From Chamaecyparis obtusa (lineage: Eukaryota > Streptophyta > Pinopsida > Cupressales > Cupressaceae), in NCBI GenBank assembly GCA_027943335.1, contig BSBK01001114.1, positions 432,001 to 496,000 on the forward strand: DNA of 64,000 bases, written 5' to 3'. The notes under the pieces were generated by a model that searched no databases, was not told where the DNA came from, and worked only from the letters and a program-made list of their open reading frames with translations. Both the position numbers and the translations under genes were made by a program. Positions 1-11,649 of this stretch are shown piece by piece. Every line of letters starts with the position of its first letter. The first letter of the stretch is position 1.

Positions 1-1600
1 GCAACTGATTCACTCCCCCCCTCTCTATTTTTTGCTGCCTTATTTCCTGTAGTCCATATCAACATATTTGATGACATTTACAACATGAGAGATGATGGAA
101 CAAACATATCTACAATGTGCAAAAATAAGGAATAAGAACAAGATCAGATTTTTTTAATTAAATTTAAAAATCATAATTTTTTTGATTAAATCTGAAAACC
201 AACAATGTCTTACCTTATAGTGGACCACCAATCTTCATCAAGGACCTTTTTTTTGATGGCTTTTTCTTCAAGAGTGTTTGCATTAGGCCATCTATTCCAC
301 TCTAAATTCATCACCATCATTTGTAGAGAATCATGCACCTCAATTATCCTTTCTTACAAAATGAAGTAACTGACATATCTTGTCTCTACAAGTTTGAGAA
401 ATTCCTTATTGAAAAAGTTCTGAAGAGAGCAAGTGAGGTGCAGCGATTGCAAATGAACATTTGAATATTTCTAGCTTGTGTCACCTCTTCCTTTACCCAG
501 TCTAATTTCCTTATGTCCTTCAATGCATGAACACAACATGGAGTTGAAAAGATGTGCTTGCAAGCACCCTTTGCCATCAAGCCAACCAATTTGCACAAAT
601 GTTGAATCAATGATCACCCGAATAACATTTGAGGGCCCATCCTCCTCTATGGCCTTTCTCAAAATGCCAAATAGAAAGTTTGCATCCTTGTGTTTCCTAG
701 AACAATCGACGGCTTTATGAAAATAAGAGCCAACGGTGCTTGTGACTGTGATGTTGATGAGTGACTGATGACTAATATCGGTCCACCCATCCATCCCAAT
801 AGAACAACGTATCCTCATCCAAGTATGCCTCATGTCCTCCATCACCAAACTCACCTTAGAATATGGTTTGTCAAGGAGGGTGTGTAGTTTATGATCTCCA
901 AGGCGTACAAAAGAGAGACTAACATTAGCTACATCTTTGATCATTTTTTTGAATTAAGAATGGGTCACATGAAATGGGATGAGATGGGCTTAAAAAAATA
1001 TCAGCAATAAAAGTCTCTGTCAATTCCCATGCTTGCACATTGAACAAATTTGAAACTGACCCTGGCTGCTCTCTATCACTAGCCTAACTCTTTCCTTTTT
1101 TGGTTTCCACACAATGAATAGCACTACCACTAAATGACATAGGGTGATGCATCGATGGCTGTGAGGGTTGATGCATTGGCAAGGGCAGACCTTTAGACTC
1201 ACTTTCTACCATTATATGTAATCTATAACACTCTAACTTCTCATCCTCATTTAGATCTTTACAAAATTCAACTCCTTTGCCCAAAACACCCAAGAAATGT
1301 GACCACACCCTTGTGTAGCTCCCTCTAATTTCACTTTTGCATATATGACATATATACACCCTACTCCCTCTAGAATTTTTCTTTTTTCACATCTATTTGA
1401 TGAACAAAGCAAATAAGAGGTTTTTTTTGGGGTTAAGATGCCATTGTGCATAGTCTTTTAAGACAACCGAAGGGCACTCAAATTTGTTAGGTGCATGTTG
1501 TGCTTCACCCCCAATACTTCCACTATCACCCCCAATTCCAAATTCTTCCTCTTGCCATTCTTCATCACTATTACCATTGCCATTGCTGCTGCTCATGTTT
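1..1600 (-). pseudogene. hAT transposase pseudogene 1 (BED finger, DUF659)
   Basis: Decayed transposase of an hAT DNA transposon, read on the minus strand. In order from its N-terminus: an acidic leader starting near 1600 (MSSSNGNGNSDEEW), a BED-type zinc-finger segment at about 1345-1240 (CHICKSEIRGSYTRVWSHFLG), then a DUF659 core at 944-471 with WMRIRCSIGMDGWTD and ILRKAIEEDGPSNVIRVIID, both typical of plant hAT transposases. The next segment reads KDIRKLDWVKEEV, then VLDEDWWSTIR near 240-215. There it meets a plausible splice donor (gtaaga, minus strand) and an acceptor (ttgtag) near 80, after which hAT-like residues (VIKYVDMDY) run off the window edge. Frameshifts separate the BED and DUF659 parts and the dimerisation tail is not in view. 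Family is secure; the intron is an inference. Confidence 0.8.
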
Positions 1601-1899
1601 ATTGAGTGTAATGCAAGTTCAAAATACTGAAATATAAGGGAAAATTGATGGACTTTTTTTTGAAAACTATGAAAAACATTGTAAAAGAAAACCAAATATG
1701 AAAGCAAGGACTCAACTTCAATGCTCCAACTCCTCCAAATGCGCTTTGAAGCCCAACTGTTGCCTCCTTTTCTCTTCTTCAAACCAACTTCTTTCTCCTT
1801 CCTTGCTTCCTTCAAAATGAGAATGAAATGATTGAGAGAATGAGCTATTTTGTGTTGCTTTAGTCATTTTAGGGTTATTTAGAAGTGTGAGGGCCACCA

Positions 1900-2160
1900 T
1901 TTTTAAAAAATTGCAAAAAAAACAAAGGGATGGCCAATCGTCCCTGGGATAGTCAGTGAACATCTTTGATGTCCTTGGCCGTCCCATGGATAGTATGTCA
2001 CTTCCAGTCAATGGTCTTTCCATTTCTGGGTTTTGCAAACGTCCTTGGGAATTTTTGCTTGTTTGGAGACAACTAGGAAACGTTTCTTGCTCTTCCCCCA
2101 CCCCTGGAGCAGTACTCATTTCCAAAATTTTGGGATTTCAGTGGAATCGCATCCCCGGGT
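1900..2160 (-). repeat. GGGACG/CGTCCC-rich subterminal region of hAT 1
   Basis: Upstream of the hAT 1 reading frame the word GGGACG or a one-base variant (CGTCCC, CGTCCTTGG, GTCCCATGG on the plus strand) recurs about six times between 1946 and 2070, and CCCCGGG closes the stretch at 2153-2159. Clusters of short GC-rich words just inside the ends are common in hAT elements, where they bind transposase. I infer this is the 5' subterminal region. No clean terminal inverted repeat or target duplication was found. Confidence 0.45.
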
Positions 2161-3240
2161 AATTTTGATGTGAACCTTATATGCTTGCAAAACCAACATT
2201 TTTTTTTGTGAAGAGAAACATAGGCTTTTACTACTCATGGCTAGGACCTCTTGTAAGCCAAGTTGCATGGACATGGATATGAGATATAGTCTTCGATATG
2301 GTAGGATCATTTTTGAAGACACCTTATATGGATATAGCATTGATGAAAAAACACCTACACATATTTAACACAAATTTCTAAGTTATTTGAGGAGATTTTC
2401 ATTACTTTAAAAACAATATAGGGCACTTAAATGCTACATAAATAATTAAAAGTTGATTTAACAACTCTCAATATGCAAAAAAATATGCAAAGCAAAACCT
2501 ATATTAAAATTAGTAATAATGCCATATAAATCTAAATTAAAGTTAAACAAAGTAAAATTTAAATACAAAATTAAAAAATATACAAATCTATTAATAAATA
2601 AAAATATATATAAAGAAAGAATAAACAATAGTAGTATAGACTTTAAAAATAAAATTGACTTTTACATTTAATTTTTCAAGTATTAATTTAAAATTAAAAA
2701 CCACAATAAAATAAGTAAATATAAATATAAATCATATTATAATCTAAATGTAATGTTCCCGTCATTAAATGAATAATAAAAACTATTGTATTTGGGTCCC
2801 GATCGATTTAGTTTATCTTGGGCCCATTTTTTATTTTGTTGGCGTAAGTGTAGTCGTTGTCGTTGGCTCTATTTGTGCACCCTCGGGAGTTTCCCCAATG
2901 GGTATTTATGCTCGACGTGTAGGATGAATTTAATATGTTGAGATTTGATATTTTATTTGTATTTGCGAAATCCGGTTGGGATTTTGTTGGTTGCCATTTC
3001 GGAGGTGAGAGATCCTCCTTATTTGGTATTTGTAGTTTCGATGGGATTTAACCCTCGCCCTATTCTGTCCGTTCGCTTGTTTTGGATCTGACAAATCTGA
3101 AACGTTATATAATCATATTGTTTATTCCACTTGCATTACTTGTTCCAATATTGTCGAAATTCTTGAAGTTTATCTCAGTTCAGCATCGGGACAGAGGAAG
3201 TAAAGTGGGTCTGGGCACAACAAGGCACTAGACACTAGCA
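2161..3240. other. Non-coding stretch, AT-rich, possible LTR start
   Basis: 2340-2750 is very AT-rich with no credible reading frame. At 2749 the sequence TGTAATGTTCCCGTC resembles the start of a plant Ty3/gypsy LTR, and the following 480 bp are more GC-balanced. No partner LTR or primer-binding site was seen, so this is only a suggestion. Confidence 0.25.
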
Positions 3241-3249
3241 TTTGGGCAT

Positions 3250-3556
3250 ATCGTACGGACTCCATCCTCTCTGTACGGCCTGCAGCAATCACCGTATGGT
3301 ATCTCCACCGTACGGCCCAAACAACATTCTCCGTACGGCCTCCAAGCCACCAACCGTATGGTCATACCAATCACGGTCCCTGCTATCGTACAGCTTGGGC
3401 AACAACCACCGTACGGTCCTGTGTACCATACAGCCTCAGGCAAATACTGTGTGGGTCCCTCCAAATCCATACGGCCACAAACTTATCGTACGACCTGTCT
3501 ATTGTACGGCTTGGATAGCCATCCCACCTTACGGTCATCTCCTGTACCGTACGCCA
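3250..3556. repeat. Cluster of about 15 CCGTACGG-like palindromic words
   Basis: The palindrome CCGTACGG or a one- or two-base variant (CCGTATGG, TCGTACGG, TTGTACGG, CCATACGG, CTTACGG) recurs every 20-30 bp. Examples are at 3251, 3271, 3291, 3308, 3331, 3353, 3386, 3409, 3425, 3466, 3486, 3502, 3528 and 3546. The spacers are unrelated, so this is a dispersed motif cluster rather than a tandem repeat. It is commonly followed by C or TC. Open frames across it are by-products of the missing stops. Confidence 0.7.
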
Positions 3557-3619
3557 CTACTGCTAGGAACGTCAATACCACACCTTGCACAGTACACCTC
3601 CGGAATAAGAGAGACGCCA

Positions 3620-5100
3620 GGGTTTGGGAACATTACACCAAATATTAATAATTTAGTAGAGAATAAAAAACAAAATATTTTATTAAATTTGATTTATATT
3701 TAAAGAATTATGCTTTTTGATCGGTAAATAGTTTATTTTATTAATAATTATTTAAAAAGTTTTTACATAATGTCCATCTTCAACAGAAATCCCCCCGTAT
3801 CCAACCACGTTTCGAAACCTACTACAATCATATACCAAAAAAACCCGCAACTAACCACATCAAAATTCTCATTTACATGCTTACGGCCATCAACAACCAT
3901 GCCTATACATACAAACAACCTATCCAGACACTTATATAGTGACTCAATTCCTGTCTATTACAAAATGGAGCCCTCATACATTCAACAGAACAAAAATTCA
4001 TGCCAAAAAGACTAGACACCTACAATTTCACATTCTGGGGTTTGAAAGACCTAGGTTTGTTGGCACTGCTAATCTTGCTCGCCCTCGGCGTTTTGTCGTC
4101 CTTCCTCAGCACTGGTTCCATTGGCTAGAGGCACCACCCCTGCCCATCTCTGGTACTATGTTCCTTCACCTTCACCTTCCCCTTGTTCCATTCCTCGACT
4201 TCGTTTTGTGATTTTGTCCACCGCATGGCGCCTCCCATTACCAACCCCTGAGGTTCTCCAATAATCAGCCAATTAATGCTTCAATACCGACTTGTCAAAT
4301 TCCTCCTTGCTTTGTCTAGACGTGAGAACTCTCTCCTAATCCTCAGTGTATTCACACATAACCGTCCACATGTTTTTCACCTCCATCTTCCTTGCAACCC
4401 TATTTTCCGAAGCATGGTACAAAACAAATGGGTGAAGGTGCACAGGGTATCCAGGGACGTGTATCCAAATCCTCCTTTGCGTTTTGAAACCAATCCTAGG
4501 TTCTGCAACTTGAAGAAAAAATTCAAGGTTCTTCTACCACTCCTTGCACATCACATCATCACCCTTCGTACCATGTTCACATTACTGAATTCCAATCTCC
4601 ATGCACAAAACAAAGAAGAAATGTCTGTGTTTATGCGCCATTTGTATTCTGCAAGAAAGAAATCTATCCCAAAGAGGTCACACACCATAATGAGGAAGAT
4701 CAATTGTAATACATTCTTAATTCTCTCTGTCATAATTTGGCCCCAAAATGCCATTTGCTATTTCGAAGCATCCAAATTGAAGTTTTCTTCCATTGCCGAG
4801 CCTCTCTGAAACACCATTGACACCTCCAATGTAAATAAAATGCCATCAATATCCTTTTTTATGTGAGATGCTCGGATAGAGTGAGCATTTACTCACAATC
4901 CTTTTGACCAAGCAAAATTACCTGCCAACCTCCTTGGTATTGAAGTCACGTCACATCGACACATACCGCGCCTCCAAAATTAAATGTCGAATGATGTTGG
5001 TATCATGCATCACTCCTTTCCACACTCAAATCACATCACCATCCATCTAGTCATCATTTGATGATCCACCTCATCACCTACCTACTGCTGAGTTGGAAGT
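3620..5100. other. No recognisable gene
   Basis: Both strands were read. The longest open frame (4276-4809, plus) is Leu/His/Asn-rich without family motifs. Translation of the minus strand between 4000 and 5000 gives broken text that might be decayed transposon protein, but nothing can be named. Confidence 0.4.
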
Positions 5101-5104
5101 TAGG

Positions 5105-5375
5105 TCACCAGCTTGGATAGCGTGTTTGCCACCATGTTGCCTTATCTATAAATGTGGGAGATTTTGAAATTGCAAACTTTCATCAATTTCTTTCTCGTGA
5201 TGGAGATAATTTTCTCTATTTGCCATACATGGGATTTTTCTCGTGGCAATGGTGTTTACTATGATTTGAGAATCACCCTCCAAATGTAGTCACTCCACTT
5301 GCATCCTCTTCGCCATTTCGATTGCTAGTAGAGAAACATAGGCCTCCGTTTCATTATTGGTTCCATCATCAAGCT
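5105..5375 (-). pseudogene. RNase H domain fragment of a LINE (fragment 2)
   Basis: The minus strand reads DDGTNNETEAYVSLLAIEMA, then LHLEGDSQIIVNTIATR, and ends HIYRQGNMVANTLSKL after one stop. This is the order of the plant LINE-type RNase H (RVT_3): the N-x-AE helix, the GDS strand, and the H-x-R-x-GN-x-x-A-x-x-L tail. It overlaps in content with the RNase H of the neighbouring LINE (5395-5557 plus 9791-10060), so it must come from another copy. Stops and a short frameshift show it is dead. Confidence 0.65.
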
Positions 5376-5394
5376 TTTGCAAAGGATTATATGG

Positions 5395-5557
5395 GGATAT
5401 CCTTCCATATCAACTTCTGTTTGGCAATGATTTCATTTTCAGTTTGTTCACATGCAAAGTTTGCCGAAAAATCTGAAATACTATTGCCTTCTTGATAAAT
5501 GTGGTTTATTGTTATGTTCATGTCTTCGAGGAGCTTCTTGCTTCCAATTTATTACTT
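5395..5557 (-). pseudogene. LINE RNase H, C-terminal part (split copy)
   Basis: The minus strand reads KKLLEDMNITINHIYQEGN then SISDFFANFACEQTENEI, the C-terminal end of a LINE RNase H. Its missing N-terminal part lies at 9791-10060 on the same strand. The two halves meet after removal of the LTR element 5569-9790 and one copy of the flanking 11-bp repeat, apart from a one-base slip. Confidence 0.7.
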
Positions 5558-5568
5558 TCCCACACGAT
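5558..5568. repeat. 11-bp flanking repeat, left copy (TCCCACACGAT)
   Basis: TCCCACACGAT here and TCCCACATGAT at 9791-9801 flank the Copia-like element. They are interpreted as a duplicated target within the LINE. Confidence 0.6.
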
Positions 5569-5569
5569 T

Positions 5570-8293
5570 TGAGACATCATTATGCACCTGTGTTGGTTGT
5601 GCTTCATGAAGTCATCATTTCCTTATGTTGCAGTTAATTCTGTTAATTGCTGTCTGTGGTTATTTTCTTTCTTCTACTTGTGGAAGTATTGCTGTTGGCT
5701 GTATTATTATTATTTGTATGGACTTCTCTATGCCTTCATGATTGTGACTTTCTAGCAAGTTGTATTGCTATCAACAACTCATTCTCCACCATGTTCCTCT
5801 CTTCATTGCAAAAGTCTTGAAACGACTCTTCATCTTAACTATCACCGACCATTATGGACCACAAGCATCATGTGTATTAAGCTTCACTATTTTTATTGTG
5901 CTTGCTGGCAACGTTCGTGTGGGGAGCATCTTCTATTATCATCAAATGTTATTAAATATTGTGTAAAGGCTCATAAAGATAAAGACCATGTGAATTGATG
6001 GAAGACTTAACGACATGAATTGTAAGTGATGTTGTGTCTCTTTGTCTACCATTCGTTCTTAGTCTTTTTGTTTGATGTCTTGAATTGCGGGTGGTGTGTG
6101 TTGGCATCACTAATCGGTAAGCTCTCTATCAGTCCAAGTATTGTCATTGATTGGCAAAAGAGGATAGAGATTTGTTGTCTCTATTATAAAGGAGACTCTT
6201 CATCAAGAGAGGCTGTGAAACCGGTCACTACACTAAGCATTAGCAACCAGACAACGCACTCAGTAGAGAACAGTGTATCCTAGTATCAACCAAGGACCGA
6301 CCTCAACCAGTATAGACAAGTACAAATACAAGCATATTCAAGTAGTGTCTATAACACAACCGGAACAGTGCAACCGGTAGTCCACGCAAAGGGAGCACAC
6401 CTAGGACGTGTAACCGGTAAGCCAAGACAGAGACAGTAGCAGAATCTTACCTGTTTATAGCATGAAGAACTCAACCGATATATTATAAAGACTCCGGTAT
6501 GAACCAAGGAAGTCATAGTCAACTGTCTGTTCCAACCAGCTCTTCTTGACCAAGATTTATTGCAGTAAATCCAAGTGATCTTGAGTTATCTTGATGATCG
6601 GTTCGAGGTGCAGGTAAAGGATTTAAAGCCAGAATCAATGGTTTCTTGAGGCGCAATTGAAGGATTTAAAGCCGGAATTAGTGGCTTTAAATCAAAGTGT
6701 TATCTCTTGTGAAGAAAGGTTGCTTGACACGCAACTGTTGCTTTCTTCATGAAGTGGATGAAGCCAGAGCTTGCATCGAATGCTTGCTCAGAGAACAAAC
6801 ACTTCACTAACTAATGAATTCATTGGATCTCAGGATTAGGCCATGCATTTGAGGCGCAGTCGGGGCAACAAAACTGAATATATTCTTATGTCTGTTGAGA
6901 AGAAGAATTGCCTTCATTCTGCCAAAAAAAAAGAGTGAGCCTATATGCTGCAGAAGCAGGGGTTAGAAAAGTATCAAGGGTTAGAGAAAATTGTGAGAGA
7001 AAAAGTTGTGCAAGGCAGCACAACAACAGTTGAGAATACACCTGTGTCAATTGGTGATAATTCTCAGTAGAGCACAAATAGAGATCACATCTGGCTAAGC
7101 AGAGCCTTCTGTAAAGATCTTAATTCTATTGTTTTCTAGCAAACTACAATAGACAAATCCCAGTATTTGGGTGGATCCTAACAGGTTCCTTGTATCAAAA
7201 TCCCTTAACCGGGTGCCATCTTTCAAGGTGTTTGAAGTCCCTTAACCGGGCAGGTCTTAATAGATCTTATTGTAACAAATCCCTTGACCGGGTCGCACCT
7301 AGCAAGTGCATTTTATCCCTTGACTGGGTAAGCTCTTAATAGGGCATACATCAGAAAAGTACAAATATTGTGAGGTCTCCTCACACCGTGGTTTTTACCC
7401 TAACCGGGTTTCCACGTGATAAATCTGGTGTCACTTTGTGTTTGATTCATTTACTGTTTTATTTGCTTAGATTTGTTTTCTTTGGTGCTGTAAGTTTACT
7501 TCACTGGACTAAAGAAAAAGGGAACTATTTTTCAAGTGCTGAATCACCCCTCCCCTCTCAGCATCGGTTGGGACTGTCAGTGTGCATGTTGTTTCTCTTA
7601 GAGGAAGTTGATGTGACAACATTGTCTCTGCAGAAAGCTTTCATCAGGTCTGCTACAACGATTTCTGTGTTTATCTTCTTGATATATTTGCTTCAGACTT
7701 AATTTGTATGATTGATGTATGATCATAAAGTCTATGTGGCTGTTGGAATATGTAATGGCATATGGTGTAACCGCCATCAACTCTTCTTCATGTAACGAGT
7801 GTTGTCTTTTGAGTTACCTTTGACACAGACTATCGGGGTGATGACTAGCAACGTTAGTGTTGTTCTTCAGTGTGTTGTAATTATTCAAGAGTAAGCTGGT
7901 GAGATATCTTTGTATGTGAATAACAATGAGCTCCATATCTATGAGAAATCATCATATCTGCAACAATGATCACCGTGTCCGCTACAAACATTATTTTGTG
8001 AATAATCTGCTTTTATCAATTGTTTAAAGACATTCTGTATGTTGTAGATGTCAAGTGTGAAATGACATTCTACTAGAGTTTGTTAAGTAAGTTCAGTCTT
8101 AGTGAAGATGCAATTCTTTTGATAAAGCTTGTGAGCTTTGTATTGTGTCATCTGATCATTAAATAAAGGAGTATTTTTGGTGTGGTTGGGTTTTTCCCTC
8201 GAGTAGGAGGGTTTTCCCAGGGTATCTTTGGTGTTGATTGTGTTTTGTTCTACCTGTTATTTATTTATGCTTTTTTGGTTCGAAAACTTAACA
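5570..8293 (+). repeat. Left LTR of the Copia-like element, enlarged
   Basis: The ends match the 389-bp right LTR, but 5735-8118 is extra. Part of this (about 6099-7621) looks like an inserted solo LTR. The rest (5735-6098, 7622-8118) may be original LTR sequence lost from the right copy. Confidence 0.6.
6099..7621 (+). mobile_element. Probable solo Copia LTR
   Basis: Starts TGTTGGCATCAC and ends GATGTGACAACA, an inverted TGTTG/CAACA pair as in Copia LTRs. It has a TATA-like TATTATAAAGG at about 6182. It also has recurring CCCTTAACCGGGT-type words (7203, 7239, 7279, 7397) and a C-rich run CACCCCTCCCCTCTCAGC near 7545, both features I associate with the distal part of plant Copia LTRs. The 5 bp on each side (gtgtg, ttgtc) do not match, so boundaries are uncertain. 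Confidence 0.45.
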
Positions 8294-8305
8294 CGGTATT
8301 AGAGC
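8294..8305 (+). promoter_or_regulatory. Primer-binding site, initiator tRNA-Met type
   Basis: CGGTATTAGAGC directly follows the LTR end CTTAACA. Two changes separate it from TGGTATCAGAGC. Confidence 0.7.
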
Positions 8306-9011
8306 GGGTCTAAGGAAAAGATCCAGAACCAAAATTACTGAAGGTTGTTTGGGGGTTCAAATAAAGGATTAGTGCCTCTATATTCTTGATACTTTGCTTC
8401 AACAGGGGTACGACTTTGTTTTATGGTATAGGGCTGATTGGTTGGTGTCTGTGTATTCCATTGTAGTTAGGTTTGAGTGTGATCCTTAAGCCAATAGTCA
8501 ATTCAGAAGTGATCTGGGCACTCATCGCTGTTTTCAAGAGGTTGGGACGAGTTACATGTACAGGAAGCTCCAATAGAGGTCGGAGAGGCAGATTTCATAT
8601 GTGCTGCACTTGCAAAGCAGTCCCAACTGATTTTTGCTTCTAATCAATTGACTTTTCTGCTAACAAAGGAATGGTTGTTAAACAAACTTATTGGCGTATT
8701 TGAGAGATAAGCATAGGCACTCTTAAAGTATTTTATGTTTGTACCTTTCAATAATGTTCATAAATAATTTATGCAATAATATTGGATTTAGTGAATCATG
8801 TATGCTTCTAGCATTAGTATATTTCTCTTTGGGACATAGGTTGAGTCTATTACTAATCTCTCTAAAATACTTCCAGGACGGATCAAGAAACAACAGGATG
8901 ATGAGAGATTACATAAGGAATTCAAGGAACAATGGGATTGAGTTGATGGTACTTAACTTCATTGAAGAGGAAGAACCTATTATGAGCATTTTTTGCATTT
9001 TTCTTTGAGAT

Positions 9012-9260
9012 GGAGAAATTTGAGGTGAAAGCCCTTGTTAATGCATTCTTCTCTGTGAGAGAAGTATGAGGTGCAAGCCCTCGTTAATGCATTCTTCTCT
9101 GCGAGAGAAGTTTGAGGTGGAAGCCCTTGTTCCACCCTCTAGGAGTAGCCATGGTGGATCCACCCTCTGGGAGTGGCCATGGTGGATGTCATGTGAGAGA
9201 TTCCATGACTTAGCTCTCGTGTTTATTCACCCTCTGGGAGTAGCCATGGTGAACATCATA
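9012..9260 (+). repeat. 46-bp and CACCCTCTGGGAG-type short tandem repeats
   Basis: TGAGGTGNAAGCCCTYGTT recurs at 9021, 9067 and 9113 (46-bp period). It is followed by CACCCTCTRGGAGTRGCCATGGTG at about 9135, 9160 and 9229. This is the interior of the Copia-like element and does not look coding. Confidence 0.65.
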
Positions 9261-9790
9261 TTGAGATGACGATATCACGTTGAGAGGATCCGTGATAAAG
9301 ATTGGTTTTTAACACATATGGGTGTAGCCATTGTGTTTGTTATGTTGAGAGACTCCATGACATGAGAATTTGGAAACGCTGTCTCCTTTGCTAAGAGGGA
9401 GTGTTAATATTTGTAGCTACATGAGACATCTTTATGCACCTGTGTTGGTTGTGCTTCATGAAGTCATCATTTCCTTGTGTTGCAGTTAATTTTGTTCATT
9501 GCTGTCTGTGGTTATTTTCTCTCTTCTACCTACGAAATTTTTTCAGTTGGTTGTATTATTATTATCTGTATGGAATTCTCTATGCCAATCAGAGAAGAAC
9601 CTATACAGATTGTATACTGATAAAGCTTGTGATCTTCGTATTGTGTCATCTGATTATTAAATAAAGGAGTACTTTTGGTGTGGCTGTGTTTTTCTCTCTA
9701 GTTGGAGGGTTTTCCCGAAGTATCTTTGGTGTTGATTATGTTTTGTTCTATCTATTATTTATTTATGCTATTCTGGTGGGAAAACTAACA

Positions 9791-10262
9791 TCCCACATGA
9801 TAGAATTGATGCAAATTTGTGAATCCCCTTCGATATCAATGTTTTTGATATTTTCTCTCTTGCATACTTTAAGGCCATTTAGGAGAGCTAGAAATTCAGC
9901 TTTATCATTGGAACCAATGGGAAGTTTCTTGGACATAGCTCACACAAGATCGCCTATTTCATTTCTAATTACCACTCTACATCCTAACACTCCCGGATTT
10001 CCCTTCGACGCACCATCAAAATTCATTTTTAGCCTACCTTGTTGGCTTTGTGTTGTTGTTGTAATTTAGGGTACACTTCAGATCATTCCAAGATTTTTAC
10101 ATTTCCCCATCCCATATGGTGAAAGGCTTTGGGGAAGAGGTTGTTATTATTGGCTTTACTATTTCCAGCACTCCTAGCTTGAATTTTTGTTGTACATCAA
10201 CAACCAATTTAGAATGTCTGTCATTGAATATGCGGTTAGTGCATTCTTTCCAAATCTGCTAG
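9791..10262 (-). pseudogene. LINE C-terminal region and RNase H, N-terminal part
   Basis: The minus strand reads IWKECTNRIFNDRHSKLVVD (the end of a LINE zf-RVT region, about 10262-10170), then MNFDGASKGNPG, AMSKKLPIGSNDKAEFLALL and NIDIEGDSQICINSIMW. These are the catalytic landmarks of LINE-type RNase H: the DG strand, the AE helix and the GDS strand. The frame is cut at 9791 by the Copia-like element and resumes at 5557. An in-frame stop and small indels make it a pseudogene. The LINE homology stops abruptly near 10262, so the RT is absent. Confidence 0.75.
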
Positions 10263-11640
10263 AGAAAATCTCTAGTATTTAAACAACAAAATATTAATAT
10301 AAAATTATAAACATTTAATTTAAAAAAAATTTGTAGATGTTTAAATGCCAAAAATCTAGTACAATTTTGTTGGAAGATCCAAAAAACTGCGTCGCTAAAA
10401 TAGAGAAAATTGCACAAAATGAATTTTTTTGTAAATTATGTTTAGGCAGGTTAGGTTCACTTAGACTTTTAAAGATCAAGGCACACAGTATCCAACACGG
10501 CTAAAAAGTTAGTTTTTTTGGGCATGCATGGGTACAGCATCCGACGCATGTCCACATTAAATGCCATAGTAAGCTCACCTAAGGACAGGTGTGGGCATAT
10601 CCAGCTACTTTTCTTCAAAGGGATTCTTGGATGATCATAGAAAATTGTGTGAGACTTTGACACGCAACTTGATTTTCAGCTATCAGTTTTCTTTAGAGGG
10701 TATGACAGTGTTACAGGGAGACACATCTCTGACCCCTAGAATGCATCTTTGGTACCTAGGATGTGGATAGGGACTTCCGGTTTCCAAGAGATGCTCCGCT
10801 ACCATCACCCGACATCTCCCAAGTTTCTTGTTGAAAATAAAACTTCTCCCGCTTGCATAAAACAAAAAACCTAAGTTAAAATGCAATAAAGGTAAAGAAA
10901 GTCAAAAGGAAAAACAAAACACAATGCAAGAAAGGAAATTTGGCACTAGAAGATAAAAATGTGTAGGAAAAGAGCCTTAAAGCTGATGTCAAACTTGGAG
11001 TCGCCAATGCAGTGACAAGTATTTGTCATTTGATATTTCTGATTTCTGATTTTTATTTTTTTCCCTTTGCACGTGCCAATTTGTTTCCACTGCGATATAC
11101 TCACCATTTACATTCGTCTGCCACATCCAATACGCATGCATTGCATCCATTTTTATTAATTTGATGTGCCCAAATTTTGCTTCTCTTAACAAAGAGAGCC
11201 CATAGTCGTTTGGCTCAAACCTGTGGTAACCTTGCAAAAAAACTTATAACTGTCTAACTTATGGCAAGGTGCATGAAGCAATGCTATAAGCCATGATGTT
11301 CTTTCTCTGTTCACTTTTCCAAGGTCTGCCTTATAGCATAACCACAATAAGTCTTTTTATTTCAATGGATTCCATTACAAGTTGCAATATATTTTTATAA
11401 CGCTTTTAAGTTTGTACTAAAGAAGCATGATGATGAGCCTTGAGAATGGGGTTATTAGCAGACCTGCAGCCATCTGTATTGACCTGAACCTGGGCCGAAA
11501 CAAATCAATACTAATTACAAGTTCACTCGACTGGTTTCTTCATAGTATTTCACAATTCACATTTTCTAGGATATGCTCCTAATAATTTTTTTTTCCTGGG
11601 GGTAAACAAGGCTTGTACCCACTGCAGAAATATTGAGATT
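10263..11640. other. No recognisable gene
   Basis: AT-rich sequence with three minus-strand open frames under 83 codons and no motifs. I see no RNA gene or repeat structure. Confidence 0.4.
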
Positions 11641-11649
11641 GTGTTTTGG

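Larger units (their letters stand above)
5569..9790 (+). mobile_element. Copia-like LTR element, non-autonomous, inserted in a LINE
   Basis: The 3' LTR (9402-9790) follows a polypurine tract (AAGAGGGAG, 9393-9401), starts TGTTAATA and ends ACTAACA. Its parts match the left copy: 9422-9586 with 5570-5734, and 9675-9790 with about 8180-8293. At 8294 a degraded initiator-Met primer site reads CGGTATTAGAGC (canonical TGGTATCAGAGC). The left LTR lacks the first 20 bp and carries about 2.4 kb that the right LTR does not. The 1.1-kb interior has no gag or pol, only short repeats, so the element depended on other elements for movement. Confidence 0.75.

Noticed and set aside
3242..3703. 153-codon frame across the CCGTACGG cluster
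   Set aside because: Explained by the repeated word lacking stops in several frames; both strands are open, which is typical of repeats.
4276..4809. 177-codon plus-strand frame as a gene
   Set aside because: No start context, no motif and no homology recognisable; surrounded by transposon debris.
6099..7621. Firm call of a complete solo LTR with target duplication
   Set aside because: The end sequences fit, but flanking 5-mers gtgtg and ttgtc do not match, so it is kept only as probable.
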